A DNA stretch of 23,064 nucleotides from DASYSA01 sp036003885 (GTDB lineage: Bacteria > Acidobacteriota > Blastocatellia > UBA7656): contig DASYSA010000054.1 of the NCBI GenBank assembly GCA_036003885.1, positions 1 to 23,064 on the forward strand, in the 5' to 3' direction. Below, piece after piece: positions 1 to 7,787 of the stretch; position 1 is the first letter of the stretch; each line of letters opens with the position of its first letter. Below the pieces are notes generated by a model that saw only the letters and a program-made list of their open reading frames with translations, had not been told where the DNA came from and made no database searches. The position numbers were made by a program, and so were the translations under genes.

Positions 1-296
1 CTGCGCTTGAAGACCTCGAGTAACTCATCTGCTATCTGGAGCCGAGTCGCCTTGGGCTGATTTGAAAACATACGATCAAAAGTTGTCGACAGTCTCCACC
101 CCGGATCGCTGTGGCCACGAAACAGAAACCTGCCGCGACGAAAAGGCTCCTTCGCAAACAAGTGGACCCCGAAGTTGGATTTGAATTCTTCCCAGGACTT
201 GAAGTGTATTTCCTCAATACTGCCTGGAGACCGGGCTGAATCCGGATTAGCAGCATTCGGACTGGAAGTCTGGCTTTTCGTTTGTTTATTGGGCAT
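1..296 (-). CDS. FRG domain-containing protein, N-terminal part (runs off left edge)
   Basis: This is an open frame of 98 codons that continues past the left edge, so only the N-terminus is visible. After a polar Ser/Asn/Pro-rich start of about 25 residues comes a segment typical of the start of the FRG domain: SWEEFKS (34-40), then FLFRGHSDPGWRLSTTFDR (57-75), with the name-giving Phe-Arg-Gly at 59-61. The ATG at 296 is preceded by a strong Shine-Dalgarno sequence (GAGAGGAG, 5 nt spacing). The gene begins 30 bp after the thrC stop on the same strand and could be read through from thrC. FRG domains are named only for this motif and their chemistry is not firmly established; they are often found in accessory and defence-like loci. 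The family call is fairly secure from the motif. The function and the rest of the architecture cannot be judged. Confidence 0.72.
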   Translation of the reverse strand, partial: MPNKQTKSQTSSPNAANPDSARSPGSIEEIHFKSWEEFKSNFGVHLFAKEPFRRGRFLFRGHSDPGWRLSTTFDRMFSNQPKATRLQIADELLEVFKR

Positions 297-326
297 TCGA
301 AACTCCTCTCGAACCAATGCGCAGCT

Positions 327-1493
327 CTACGGCTGTTCAAACGCATCCAGATACTTGAGTCCTGAGCCAGTATTGAACAGCACCACCCTTTCGTCACGGC
401 TGACCGCTCCAGTCTCGATCAGCTTTCTCAAAGCCGGCAGGCATGCGGCGCCCTCCGGCGCCACGAACATCCCTTCTGCTGATCCGATTTCTTTTACCGC
501 TGCCAGCAGCTCTTCATCCGTTACCGACACTGCGGTGCCGCCGCTCCTTCGCAAAATATCAAGCATGATGAAATCGCCCACCGCCTTCGGGACTCTCAGG
601 CCGGCAGCAATCGTGTGAGCATTCGTTATCTCAGCGCCCGAGGTTGCTCCCGCCGCGAACGCGCGGACGATGGGCGCGCAGCCTTCCGCCTGCACCGTTA
701 CCATTCGCGGGCGGCGGCTTCCGATCCAGCCCATTCGCTCCATCTCATCAAACGCCTTCCACATCCCGATCAGCCCCGTCCCGCCACCCGTGGGATAAAG
801 GATCACATCGGGCAGTTCCCAGTTGAGCTGTTCAGCCAGCTCGTAGCCCATCGTCTTCTTGCCTTCCACACGATAAGGTTCTTTGAGGGTGGAAACGTCG
901 AACCAGCCTTCCGCCTCTTTGCGCTCGCCGACTATGCGGCCGCAGTCAGTGATCAGCCCGTCGATCAGCGTGACGTCGGCTCCCATCTGCCGGCATTCGA
1001 CGATGTTTGCAACAGGAGTGTCCTTCGGCATGAAGATGAACGACGGAATCCCAGCCTTCGCAGCGTATGCCGCAAGCGCGCCTGCCGCATTGCCGGCCGA
1101 GGGTACCGCAAGCTTCTTCACTCCGAGTTCCTTCGCCATCGAAACAGCGACAGCCATACCTCGCGCTTTGAATGAAGCGGTCGGGTTGAGCGATTCGTCC
1201 TTGATCAACAGCGAGTTCATCCCGAGCGACCGGCCCAACCGGTCAGCTTTCAAAAGAGGAGTCATACCCTCGCCGAGCGTTATGCGATTAGGTTCCTCAT
1301 CCACCGGCAACACTTCCTGATAGCGCCAAAGAGTAGGCACGCGGCCCGCCAGCGACCGCGTCGTCAACGTCGCGCCGGCCCGTTCGAGGTCATATGCGAC
1401 CATCAGAGGTTTGCCGCACTCGCACAGATTGTGCAGGGTGCGAGGCTCACGCTGTTTGCCGCATGCTGAACAATATAGATGACTGACGTTCAT
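327..1493 (-). CDS. thrC: Threonine synthase
   Basis: Predicted PLP-dependent enzyme (fold type II) converting O-phosphohomoserine to threonine in the cytoplasm, 388 aa. An N-terminal zinc-ribbon-like segment has Cys8/Cys11 and Cys24/Cys26, as in many archaeal-type threonine synthases. Next come the TLGEGMTPL substrate motif (72-80), the PLP lysine Lys109 in NPTASFKARG, and SAGNAAGALAAYA and PTGGGTGLIGMW loops that bind the cofactor phosphate. I place the start at the ATG at 1493 because AAGGGAG lies 4 nt upstream; the frame extends 20 codons further but without such a site. No thrA or thrB is adjacent, so this is a stand-alone copy. Pyridoxal lyases such as cysteate synthase share the fold, but the glycine-rich loops and zinc-ribbon start favour threonine synthase. 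Confidence 0.9.
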   Translation of the reverse strand: MNVSHLYCSACGKQREPRTLHNLCECGKPLMVAYDLERAGATLTTRSLAGRVPTLWRYQEVLPVDEEPNRITLGEGMTPLLKADRLGRSLGMNSLLIKDESLNPTASFKARGMAVAVSMAKELGVKKLAVPSAGNAAGALAAYAAKAGIPSFIFMPKDTPVANIVECRQMGADVTLIDGLITDCGRIVGERKEAEGWFDVSTLKEPYRVEGKKTMGYELAEQLNWELPDVILYPTGGGTGLIGMWKAFDEMERMGWIGSRRPRMVTVQAEGCAPIVRAFAAGATSGAEITNAHTIAAGLRVPKAVGDFIMLDILRRSGGTAVSVTDEELLAAVKEIGSAEGMFVAPEGAACLPALRKLIETGAVSRDERVVLFNTGSGLKYLDAFEQP

Positions 1494-1524
1494 GTGACTC
1501 CCTTCGTTCGTCGTGAAATTCAGC

Positions 1525-1553
1525 AGTATATCTTCAGCATATGGACGAGGCAA
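1525..1553 (-). promoter_or_regulatory. Sigma-70-type promoter for thrC
   Basis: Read on the minus strand, TTGCCT (1553-1548) and TATACT (1530-1525) are separated by exactly 17 bp. Transcription would begin near 1518 and give a leader of about 25 nt before the thrC ATG at 1493, with the ribosome binding site inside it. Position and spacing support it; no transcript data. Confidence 0.55.
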
Positions 1554-1561
1554 CTTGTGTC

Positions 1562-1591
1562 TTGTGTCCCGATTTGGGCCGGTGCTAGAGT
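1562..1591 (+). promoter_or_regulatory. Candidate promoter for the prolyl isomerase gene
   Basis: TTGTGT (1562-1567) and TAGAGT (1586-1591) are 18 bp apart, and the -10 is preceded by TGC, the extended -10 pattern. Initiation near 1598 would give a short leader carrying the GGAGGGGGG ribosome binding site. It lies back to back with the thrC promoter. Confidence 0.4.
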
Positions 1592-1627
1592 GAGTGACTC
1601 AGAAACGACTGGAGGGGGGATAAGCTA

Positions 1628-2086
1628 GTGGGAAATCGAAAGGCAGTATTCGAAACAAACAAGGGCAGCATTAAGGCTGAGCTCTACGAAGACAAGGCGC
1701 CAAAGACTACAGCCAACTTCATCGACCTGATCGAGCGCGGGTTCTATGATGGATTGAAGTTCCACCGCTACGAGCCAGGGTTCGTGATTCAGGGGGGAGA
1801 CCCGAAGGGGAACGGCACTGGAGGTTTCGTCGATCCCGCCACCGGAAAAGAACGGCGAATAACACTCGAGGTAACGCCCGAGTTGAAGCACGGAGACGCA
1901 GGGGCTCTCGCGATGGCGAGATCGAACGACCCGAACAGCGCATCTTGCCAGTTTTACATCACGCTTGGTCCAGCGGCTTTCCTGGATATGAACTATGCCG
2001 TCTTTGGAAGAGTGCTTGAGGGGATCGACGTGGTGAAGCAGCTGCGGGCGGGCGATTCGATGACTCGTGTGACGATTGAAGCGTAA
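1628..2086 (+). CDS. Cyclophilin-type peptidyl-prolyl cis-trans isomerase
   Basis: A 152-aa single-domain cyclophilin that catalyses cis-trans isomerisation of Xaa-Pro bonds. No signal peptide is visible, so it should be cytoplasmic. Active-site residues are in place: FHRYEPGFVIQGGD (45-58) with Arg47, Phe52 and Gln55, then NSASCQFYITLGPAAFLDMNYAVFGRV. The tryptophan that confers cyclosporin binding on human cyclophilin A is Phe here, as in many bacterial members. Translation starts at GTG 1628; GGAGGGGGG lies about 8 nt upstream and supports this non-ATG start. The gene diverges from thrC and converges on the alcohol dehydrogenase. Confidence 0.9.
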   Translation: MGNRKAVFETNKGSIKAELYEDKAPKTTANFIDLIERGFYDGLKFHRYEPGFVIQGGDPKGNGTGGFVDPATGKERRITLEVTPELKHGDAGALAMARSNDPNSASCQFYITLGPAAFLDMNYAVFGRVLEGIDVVKQLRAGDSMTRVTIEA

Positions 2087-2090
2087 AACA

Positions 2091-2142
2091 GGAAATTCGA
2101 AATGCGAAATTCGAAATTCCGCAAATTCGCATTCGAATTTCC
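2091..2142. repeat. Imperfect inverted repeat between convergent genes, possible bidirectional terminator
   Basis: The left arm GGAAATTCGAAATGCGAA (2091-2108) is the reverse complement of the right arm TTCGCATTCGAATTTCC (2126-2142) except for one extra A. The loop is itself built of AAATTCG-like units, so GAAATTCG-type heptamers recur several times in about 50 bp. It fills the gap between the convergent isomerase and dehydrogenase genes and touches the dehydrogenase stop codon. It may be a bidirectional terminator or a copy of a dispersed intergenic repeat. Confidence 0.6.
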
Positions 2143-3152
2143 TAGAAGGTCAGGACGGCGCGCCCCGAAATCTGACCTCGGCGCATCTCGTCAAATATCT
2201 CGTTTATCTCTTCGAGCGATCTACTCTCCACTCGGCATCGAAGCCTGCCGGCCGCGGCGAGGTTTAGAACCTCGCGCTGTTCTTCACGGGTACCCGTTGC
2301 CGAGGACATTATTCTGATCTCCCGCATCATGATCGCAGGAAACGAGAGATCGTCAGCCGGCATTCCCACAGCCGCCAAAGTGCCTCCTGATCTGACTGAG
2401 TAAAACGCCTGATCGTAAGCTTTCTTAGCGGCCGAGGTAACAACCGCCGTGTGCACGCCCCCTCCTTTGCGAAAGTGCCGGGCTACGTCTTCGGTGGCTG
2501 CATTCAACGTGTGGTCCGCGCCGAAAGACCTGGCCAGCTCGAGCTTGTCTTCGGCAATGTCTACTGCGGTCACCTCTGCGCCAAACGTCTTTGCGATCTG
2601 AACCGCAAGATGGCCGAGTCCCCCGATGCCGAATACAGCCACACGTTGGCCGGGCCGAAGCTCCGCTCTCCTGATGGCGCGATACACGGTGACCCCGGCG
2701 CAGAAGAGCGGCGCCGCTTCGATTGCGGTGAGAGCGTCAGGCACCTTGAGAGCGTGAGAGGCCTTCGCCGCAATGAACTCCGCGAAGCCGCCGTCCACCG
2801 AAGCGCCGGTGATCGTCTGGGAACTGCACAGATTCTCGTTTCCTTCACGGCAGAATTCGCACTCGCCGCAGGTCCAGTGGACCCAGGCCACTCCCACTCG
2901 ATCTCCGACTTCGAGATTGGTCACTGCTTCGCCCCGTTCGATCACGCTTCCGACCACCTCGTGACCAGGTATGAGAGGCTGTTTGACGAGTTTCTTCAAC
3001 TGAAGCCAGTCGCCTTCGGCCAGGTGGAGATCCGAATGACAGACCCCGCACGCCTCGACCTTGATCAAAACTTCGTCTGAAGCGGGACGCGGGATCGGCA
3101 TGTCCTCGATTGATAGCGGTGCCTTGAACTCCCTGACTACGGCTGCTTTCAT
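2142..3152 (-). CDS. Zinc-dependent alcohol dehydrogenase (MDR family)
   Basis: A 336-aa medium-chain dehydrogenase predicted to oxidise primary alcohols or reduce aldehydes with NAD(H), cytoplasmic. Catalytic zinc ligands are Cys38 in GVCHSDLH and His64-Glu65 in PGHEVVG. The structural zinc set is complete (Cys95, Cys98, Cys101, Cys109). The Rossmann motif GIGGLGHLAVQ is present, followed by an acidic residue at the end of beta-2 (VDIAED), which favours NAD over NADP. The pattern is closest to the AdhP/propanol-preferring group; substrate cannot be set from sequence. The start is the ATG at 3152, with GAGGAGG 3 nt upstream. A GTG 18 nt further up would place this site inside the gene. Confidence 0.87.
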   Translation of the reverse strand: MKAAVVREFKAPLSIEDMPIPRPASDEVLIKVEACGVCHSDLHLAEGDWLQLKKLVKQPLIPGHEVVGSVIERGEAVTNLEVGDRVGVAWVHWTCGECEFCREGNENLCSSQTITGASVDGGFAEFIAAKASHALKVPDALTAIEAAPLFCAGVTVYRAIRRAELRPGQRVAVFGIGGLGHLAVQIAKTFGAEVTAVDIAEDKLELARSFGADHTLNAATEDVARHFRKGGGVHTAVVTSAAKKAYDQAFYSVRSGGTLAAVGMPADDLSFPAIMMREIRIMSSATGTREEQREVLNLAAAGRLRCRVESRSLEEINEIFDEMRRGQISGRAVLTF

Positions 3153-3255
3153 ACGCCTCCTCGAGGTCACGAAGCGTCGTGCGAGCGCGGCTCACCGTGA
3201 CTAAGCCCCAACCTTGATAGTGTAGCTTCGCGAGACTGCCTTACAGGACTCGTCT

Positions 3256-3284
3256 GTTTTACTCTGGGAGACTGGCCTTGTCAA
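3256..3284 (-). promoter_or_regulatory. Sigma-70-type promoter for the alcohol dehydrogenase
   Basis: On the minus strand a perfect TTGACA (3284-3279) is followed after 17 bp by TAAAAC (3261-3256). It would start a leader of about 100 nt ahead of the ATG at 3152. No other part of this 215-bp gap holds a recognisable gene. Confidence 0.5.
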
Positions 3285-3367
3285 TCTGGGGTGAGTTGAC
3301 GTCGAGCGCTTGGCGCGCAATTTTTGAAAGTGGAATCAAGGTCGCAGCAACGTGGGCTCCGATACTT

Positions 3368-5326
3368 TCACTCATACTCCGGTCTGGGGATATGGTCGCC
3401 GCTCAATCCAAGCTCGCGCAGAGCGATTTGGTTGCTCGCATCCAGCATGAGCGCTTCGTTGAAGTATTGCTCGGCCTTCTTTTCCATCCCCGCATCTTTG
3501 TAGAGCAATCCCAGTCTTACGCGTATCTCGGGGTTCTTGCGGTCGAGATCGGCGGCCAGCAACAAGTGCTGTTCGGCTTCACGGCGCACTCGCTGATTGC
3601 GAACCAGGGCGCCGCCTATTTTGCATGTGACGTGACATCCTTCATCGTGGTTATGGGCCTTGCGCGCCTGGGAAAGGACCGAGAGTGTAACGCCCAGGAA
3701 GTAGTGATAGTGGCCCTGGGTGGCATCCAGATTCACCGCTTCGCGAAACAGGTGGGCCGCGCTGTGAAAATCCTTCCTATCAAAGTGAGCACGTCCGCGC
3801 CGGTAATGTTCCTCAGCAGCGAGCTCCGGTTTCAGAACGCCGCCCCTCATTCCTGACGTGTAGACTCCCGGACTCGGATCTATATCGAGGCCTCTGGAAG
3901 GGAAAGAACCCGTGGTTCTGGCCGCGGCGCCGGGCAACCTGCGAGCTGGATGGATAGCCTCGGGCCCCCCACGCTCGATAACCGGCATCGGCCGCTGAGG
4001 TAGAGTGGCCGGCATGTCGTAAATCCGGCGCTTATTCGAATCGCTCAAGGTCGCATATGCCTGGTCAATCTTTGCGAAGAGCCCATCGAGAATACCGTTG
4101 AGCTCTGTGTGGTCCGGCCAGCGCGATCTGAAAGAACTGAACATCTCCCGGAGATCATCATAGGCCTTCTGGACCGCGGCAGTAGTAGCGAACTGGTCAA
4201 GACCCAGAACCTCGTAGTAGTTCGCGGAAGCGATCGATTGCAACTTCCTCGACGCCATCTCGATTACCCACTCTACCGAGACCTGACTGTACCGCCCATT
4301 AGGCTTGTTCGGCGGACTCGAGGAATAGGGAGACGAGGATATGGCAGATGATGGCGAGTACGCAGGCGGCGGAGCAGGAGCAGGCGGAACAGAGAAATCG
4401 GGCATCAAGACAACCGGAGGCGGGGTGGAGAAGTCAGGCGCGGCGACAACTGGGGGTGAGTACGCGAGCACGGCTGCCGCGGGCGCCGGTGCGTAGGTCG
4501 CTGGTGCGACGGATAGAGTCGGCTGAGCGGTCGCCGCGGGATCTTCAGAGGCAGGCATTACCGGCGTTGGCGGAACCTCGCGTTCAACGACCGGCGTCGT
4601 GCCCGCATCCCTGCCTCGGCCGTGAGCTTTTACCAGCCCAAGCGCCAACAGCACGCATACGGCGGTGCGAGTGTCCGCGTCCGAAAGCCCTGTCAAGTTC
4701 CCCAGTTCGCTCACTGGAGTCGGGACGCTGATTGAGGAGAGAACGAAGCCTTCTGCTGAGGTGAGAGTGGCAGAGTTGCCAATGGCATCTTCGCCCAGAA
4801 TGACTTGAGCTATGACGCGTTCTCCAGGCGCAATCCTGTTCGCGATGAGATCCAACCTGGCTACTTCTCGAGTGCCGTTGACTATGCAGTCGGCCGCCGT
4901 CCATTTGAGCCTTGCGTCCAGCTCCGCGGCGGGGCCTTCATTGAAGACGTAGTCGCCCTGGTCCCACTCAAAGAGCGACATGATTATCTGCGTCGCCAAC
5001 TCGCTTGCAGCCAGTTGCAAAACGTGCTCGGTAGCGACGCCGGTCTGAACCAGTGTTCGTCCAAGCTTTTGAGGATTGTCGGCCTTCTTCTTAGCCGCTT
5101 CCACGAGTCCCGCGGCGGCGAAGCGCCCTTTGATGAGTTTCTGATCGATCTGTTCGTGGGGAAGACTGCTGATTGCAAACACCGGCGCCCCCGACTCGAA
5201 GAAGATGGCTTTGATTGTCTTGTCCTGGGAGAGGCGCAGCAGGCCGGTGGACTTCTGTTCGGCGACCTCGCGGATCAAATCAGCTACAAGCTTTTCACCC
5301 AGTTGTCCGCGTAACGGCACTTCCAT
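3368..5326 (-). CDS. DUF4388 / J-like / TPR multidomain protein
   Basis: A 652-aa protein with four visible parts. Residues 1 to about 150 match the DUF4388 pattern (LRGQLGEKLVADLIREVAEQ, LFEWDQGDYVF), common in regulatory proteins of Myxococcota and Acidobacteriota. Residues about 240-345 are an Ala/Pro-rich linker. Residues about 365-440 read like a DnaJ J-domain (NYYEVLGLDQFATTAAVQKAYDDL, then AYATLSDSNKRRIYD), but the HPD loop that activates Hsp70 is absent; SRWPDH stands near its place. The C-terminus has TPR helices (AEEHYRRGRAHF onward). One TPR pair is interrupted by a Cys/His-containing insert of about 25 residues. No membrane segment or signal peptide is seen. The likely role is a scaffold or regulator, and no enzymatic activity is evident. 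The ribosome binding site before the ATG at 5326 is weak. Confidence 0.75.
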   Translation of the reverse strand: MEVPLRGQLGEKLVADLIREVAEQKSTGLLRLSQDKTIKAIFFESGAPVFAISSLPHEQIDQKLIKGRFAAAGLVEAAKKKADNPQKLGRTLVQTGVATEHVLQLAASELATQIIMSLFEWDQGDYVFNEGPAAELDARLKWTAADCIVNGTREVARLDLIANRIAPGERVIAQVILGEDAIGNSATLTSAEGFVLSSISVPTPVSELGNLTGLSDADTRTAVCVLLALGLVKAHGRGRDAGTTPVVEREVPPTPVMPASEDPAATAQPTLSVAPATYAPAPAAAVLAYSPPVVAAPDFSTPPPVVLMPDFSVPPAPAPPPAYSPSSAISSSPYSSSPPNKPNGRYSQVSVEWVIEMASRKLQSIASANYYEVLGLDQFATTAAVQKAYDDLREMFSSFRSRWPDHTELNGILDGLFAKIDQAYATLSDSNKRRIYDMPATLPQRPMPVIERGGPEAIHPARRLPGAAARTTGSFPSRGLDIDPSPGVYTSGMRGGVLKPELAAEEHYRRGRAHFDRKDFHSAAHLFREAVNLDATQGHYHYFLGVTLSVLSQARKAHNHDEGCHVTCKIGGALVRNQRVRREAEQHLLLAADLDRKNPEIRVRLGLLYKDAGMEKKAEQYFNEALMLDASNQIALRELGLSGDHIPRPEYE

Positions 5327-5394
5327 AGTTGATCCACGAGTGGTGACACACGCTACTTTAGGGGGCGCGACAGGTTATTCGTTCAGACTGCCCT

Positions 5395-5423
5395 ATAGTA
5401 GAATGAAACTCACGTGCTCACAA
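5395..5423 (-). promoter_or_regulatory. Candidate promoter for the DUF4388/TPR gene
   Basis: On the minus strand TTGTGA (5423-5418) and TACTAT (5400-5395) are spaced by 17 bp, about 70 bp before the ATG at 5326. The rest of this 254-bp divergent gap shows only a short inverted repeat, TGCCG-7-CGGCA at 5487-5503. A weak TAGAAT at 5566-5571 might serve tsaD, but no good -35 accompanies it. Confidence 0.4.
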
Positions 5424-5580
5424 GAGTTACTTTGGCGGGCTGCGACCTCACAATCGAGGTTTGCGACGGCTGAAATAGTTGAAAAATGCCGCTCCGCACG
5501 GCAAGAAAGGGGAATGCCTGACTACGATCTTCCGCGCGCGGTTTCGATGGCCGTTACTAGTCGTGTAGAATGGCTCAGGC

Positions 5581-6657
5581 ATGTTGGTTTTAGGCATAGA
5601 GAGTTCATGCGATGAGACGGCGGCGGCGGTTATCGAGCAGGGATGTGTTATCCGGTCCAGCATAATCGCGTCTCAGATTGAGACGCATGCTCCCTTTGGC
5701 GGAGTCGTGCCAGAACTAGCCTCACGCGAACATCTCGACATGATTGTTCCAACCGTCAACTCGGCCCTCGAAGAGGCCGGCGTCGCGTTGGAGTCGATTG
5801 ACGGCATTGCGGTCACCCAGGGGCCCGGTCTGATCGGATCGTTGCTGGTCGGCCTCAGCTACGCCAAGTCGCTTGCCTTTGTCGTTCACAAGCCGCTGGT
5901 CGGAGTGAATCACATCGAGGGTCACATCTACTCGGTCGTTTTCGAGAATCCGGCAGTCGAGTATCCTGCGCTCGCCCTCGTGGTATCAGGGGGACACACC
6001 ACGCTCTACCTGATAGCCGAAGAAGGGAAGTACTCAGTGCTCGGCCGCACTCGCGATGATGCTGCGGGCGAAGCCTACGATAAGGTCGCCAAACTATTGG
6101 GTCTTGGGTATCCCGGCGGACCAATCATCGACAAGCTCGCCCGATCCGGCGACCTCTCGCGGGCCAAGCTCGTCTTTTCACTTCCGCGAATGGATTCGCC
6201 CAGTCTCGATTTCAGTTTCAGCGGATTGAAGACAGCGGTTCTGCGCTTTGTCAGAGAGAGACACGTCGAACCGGCGAACGGAGACGGAGGCGAACCCGCT
6301 CAGATAGTCTGCGATCTCGCCGCGAGCTTCCAGGACAACGTCGTTCGCGCGCTCCTTCAGCGCGTAAAACAAGGAGTGCGTCGTCATCATCCGAAGACCA
6401 TCATCCTTGCGGGCGGGGTCGCGTGCAACAGTGAGTTGAGGGCGAGGATGCGCGCAGAAGACTTCGGCGCGCCGGTCTACTATCCGAGCCCAAAACTCAC
6501 AACGGACAATGCCGCAATGATCGCGGCTGCCGGTCACGTGAAGCTCGCGCGAGGCGAAAATCACGGACTTCAACTCACTGCTTCGGCCTCATTCAGGCTC
6601 GAGAATGCGCCTCTTGAAGGATACGAGCTTCCGCGAACAGTCAGGTACAGAATCTGA
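5581..6657 (+). CDS. tsaD: tRNA N6-adenosine threonylcarbamoyltransferase
   Basis: TsaD transfers the threonylcarbamoyl group to adenosine-37 of ANN-decoding tRNAs to form t6A, with TsaB and TsaE as partners. At 358 aa it is of usual length. It starts with the ASKHA-fold GIESSCDET signature (5-13). It has the metal-binding His111 and His115 in HIEGH, then VSGGHTTLY, DDAAGEAYDKVAKLLGLGYPGGP, FSFSGLKTAVLR, ILAGGVACNSELR and the late Asp-containing TTDNAAMIA. It heads a plus-strand series with ribD-like and rsmA, which follow closely. tsaB and tsaE are not in this window. The ATG at 5581 is the natural start because it directly precedes the conserved LVLGIESS. Confidence 0.95.
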   Translation: MLVLGIESSCDETAAAVIEQGCVIRSSIIASQIETHAPFGGVVPELASREHLDMIVPTVNSALEEAGVALESIDGIAVTQGPGLIGSLLVGLSYAKSLAFVVHKPLVGVNHIEGHIYSVVFENPAVEYPALALVVSGGHTTLYLIAEEGKYSVLGRTRDDAAGEAYDKVAKLLGLGYPGGPIIDKLARSGDLSRAKLVFSLPRMDSPSLDFSFSGLKTAVLRFVRERHVEPANGDGGEPAQIVCDLAASFQDNVVRALLQRVKQGVRRHHPKTIILAGGVACNSELRARMRAEDFGAPVYYPSPKLTTDNAAMIAAAGHVKLARGENHGLQLTASASFRLENAPLEGYELPRTVRYRI

Positions 6658-6717
6658 GAGATGACAGTAGGCGCGCAACGGAATGTCAATTCACACAGAT
6701 CCAGCCATAAAGTTCTG

Positions 6718-7782
6718 ATGACTCAAGAAGACACCCAGTTCATGAAGAGGGCGCTGGCCCTTGCCCGCCTGGGAGTGGGGCTGGTAAGCCCGAACCCGAT
6801 GGTCGGAGCTCTGCTGGTCAAAGAGGGCCGCGTCTTAGGTGTGGGCTATCACAGATATGACAAGCTCAAGCACGCGGAATCTTACGCAGCTGAAATGGCC
6901 GGCAGCGATTCTCAAGGGTCAACGCTCTACTGCTCGCTGGAACCCTGCTGCCATCACGGGCGCACGCCGCCATGTACTGATGCGCTCATCGCCGCCGGAA
7001 TTACACGGGCGGTGATAGCCATCAGGGACCCGAACCCGCTGGTCGATGGTCGTGGAATCGAGCAGTTGACCGCGGCGGGCATTGAGGTGGAAGTGGGACT
7101 GTGTGAGGAAGAGGCAGCCCGACTCAACGAAAGCTACTTCAAGTTCATCACCGGGGGCGGTCCCTTCGTTCACGGCGTCATCGAATATCCGGCTGAGTCG
7201 CCGGGATCGGCTGTTGAATGGACTCCCTCCGCCGAGTTTCTCGACATGGTGTCGGAGTACGATTCTCTTGTGCTTGGATCGCGAGTAGATCTGAACCGGC
7301 TGTTGATTGAGTCCCACGGGAAGCGCGAACGGCATCGACCTTTTGTGATTGTCGGCGGCGCGGAGGATGCCGAGGACTATCGCGATCTCCTTGGAGACGA
7401 ATCAAAAAGCAAGGTATCGTTTGTTACGCTGGCGACGCGAAGCGGGCTGCGAGCGGTCGATGCTCGCAGCGGGGCGGGCGGGCCTGGCGAGGGATCGGCC
7501 GACCCGGACTTCGACGCCACGCTCGAGACACTCGCGCGGATGAGCGTCATCGGCGTCCTGGTTGTGGCCGGGGTATTCGACCCGGCTATTCCGGGGAACT
7601 TCGAGGGCCTTGACAAGCTCACGCTTGCGGTCCCCGGGGGGCGCGCAGCAAACGACGCGATGGTCACAACCAGCCGTCTGGCATTTGCCGATCTCGAGTT
7701 CGACCTCGAAGAGGCGAGCATCTCGGAGGCCGGACCATACACGGAATTCACCGGATATCCTCATCTGCGCGGAGTCGCATAA
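6718..7782 (+). CDS. ribD: RibD-like riboflavin biosynthesis deaminase with degenerate reductase half
   Basis: The N-terminal half is a clear pyrimidine deaminase of riboflavin synthesis, acting on the product of GTP cyclohydrolase II: SPNPMVGALLV, the zinc site HAES with the catalytic Glu, and TLYCSLEPCCHHGRTPPCTDAL with two zinc cysteines. The C-terminal half aligns only in outline with the RibD reductase. The usual SLDGK(I/R) substrate loop and GxGTVxxDDP NADPH motif are missing; GPFVHGVIEYP and LVLGSRVDLNRLL stand in their places, and EGG near the end is absent. The protein may therefore be only a deaminase. I prefer the ATG at 6718, which leaves the usual short lead before FMKRALALA. An ATG at 6661, 3 nt after tsaD, would add 19 residues. 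No FMN riboswitch can fit in the gap. Confidence 0.82.
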   Translation: MTQEDTQFMKRALALARLGVGLVSPNPMVGALLVKEGRVLGVGYHRYDKLKHAESYAAEMAGSDSQGSTLYCSLEPCCHHGRTPPCTDALIAAGITRAVIAIRDPNPLVDGRGIEQLTAAGIEVEVGLCEEEAARLNESYFKFITGGGPFVHGVIEYPAESPGSAVEWTPSAEFLDMVSEYDSLVLGSRVDLNRLLIESHGKRERHRPFVIVGGAEDAEDYRDLLGDESKSKVSFVTLATRSGLRAVDARSGAGGPGEGSADPDFDATLETLARMSVIGVLVVAGVFDPAIPGNFEGLDKLTLAVPGGRAANDAMVTTSRLAFADLEFDLEEASISEAGPYTEFTGYPHLRGVA

Positions 7783-7787
7783 GCCGA

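Noticed and set aside
32..397. A 121-codon minus-strand open frame across the left end
   Set aside because: It overlaps the end of thrC and the FRG frame. The FRG frame has a strong ribosome binding site and a family motif, and this one has neither.
883..1320. Long plus-strand open frames opposite thrC (also 615-1175)
   Set aside because: Antisense shadows of a high-GC gene, with no domain pattern or ribosome binding site.
2076..2317. Short plus-strand frames starting in the AAATTCG repeat
   Set aside because: The translated repeat and the antisense of the dehydrogenase give low-complexity, family-free sequence.
5566..5571. TAGAAT as a -10 for a near-leaderless tsaD transcript
   Set aside because: The matching -35 (TTTCGA at 18 bp) is poor, so it is not listed as a feature.
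6655..6720. Possible FMN riboswitch before the RibD-like gene
   Set aside because: tsaD ends immediately upstream and no conserved RFN-element helices can be traced.
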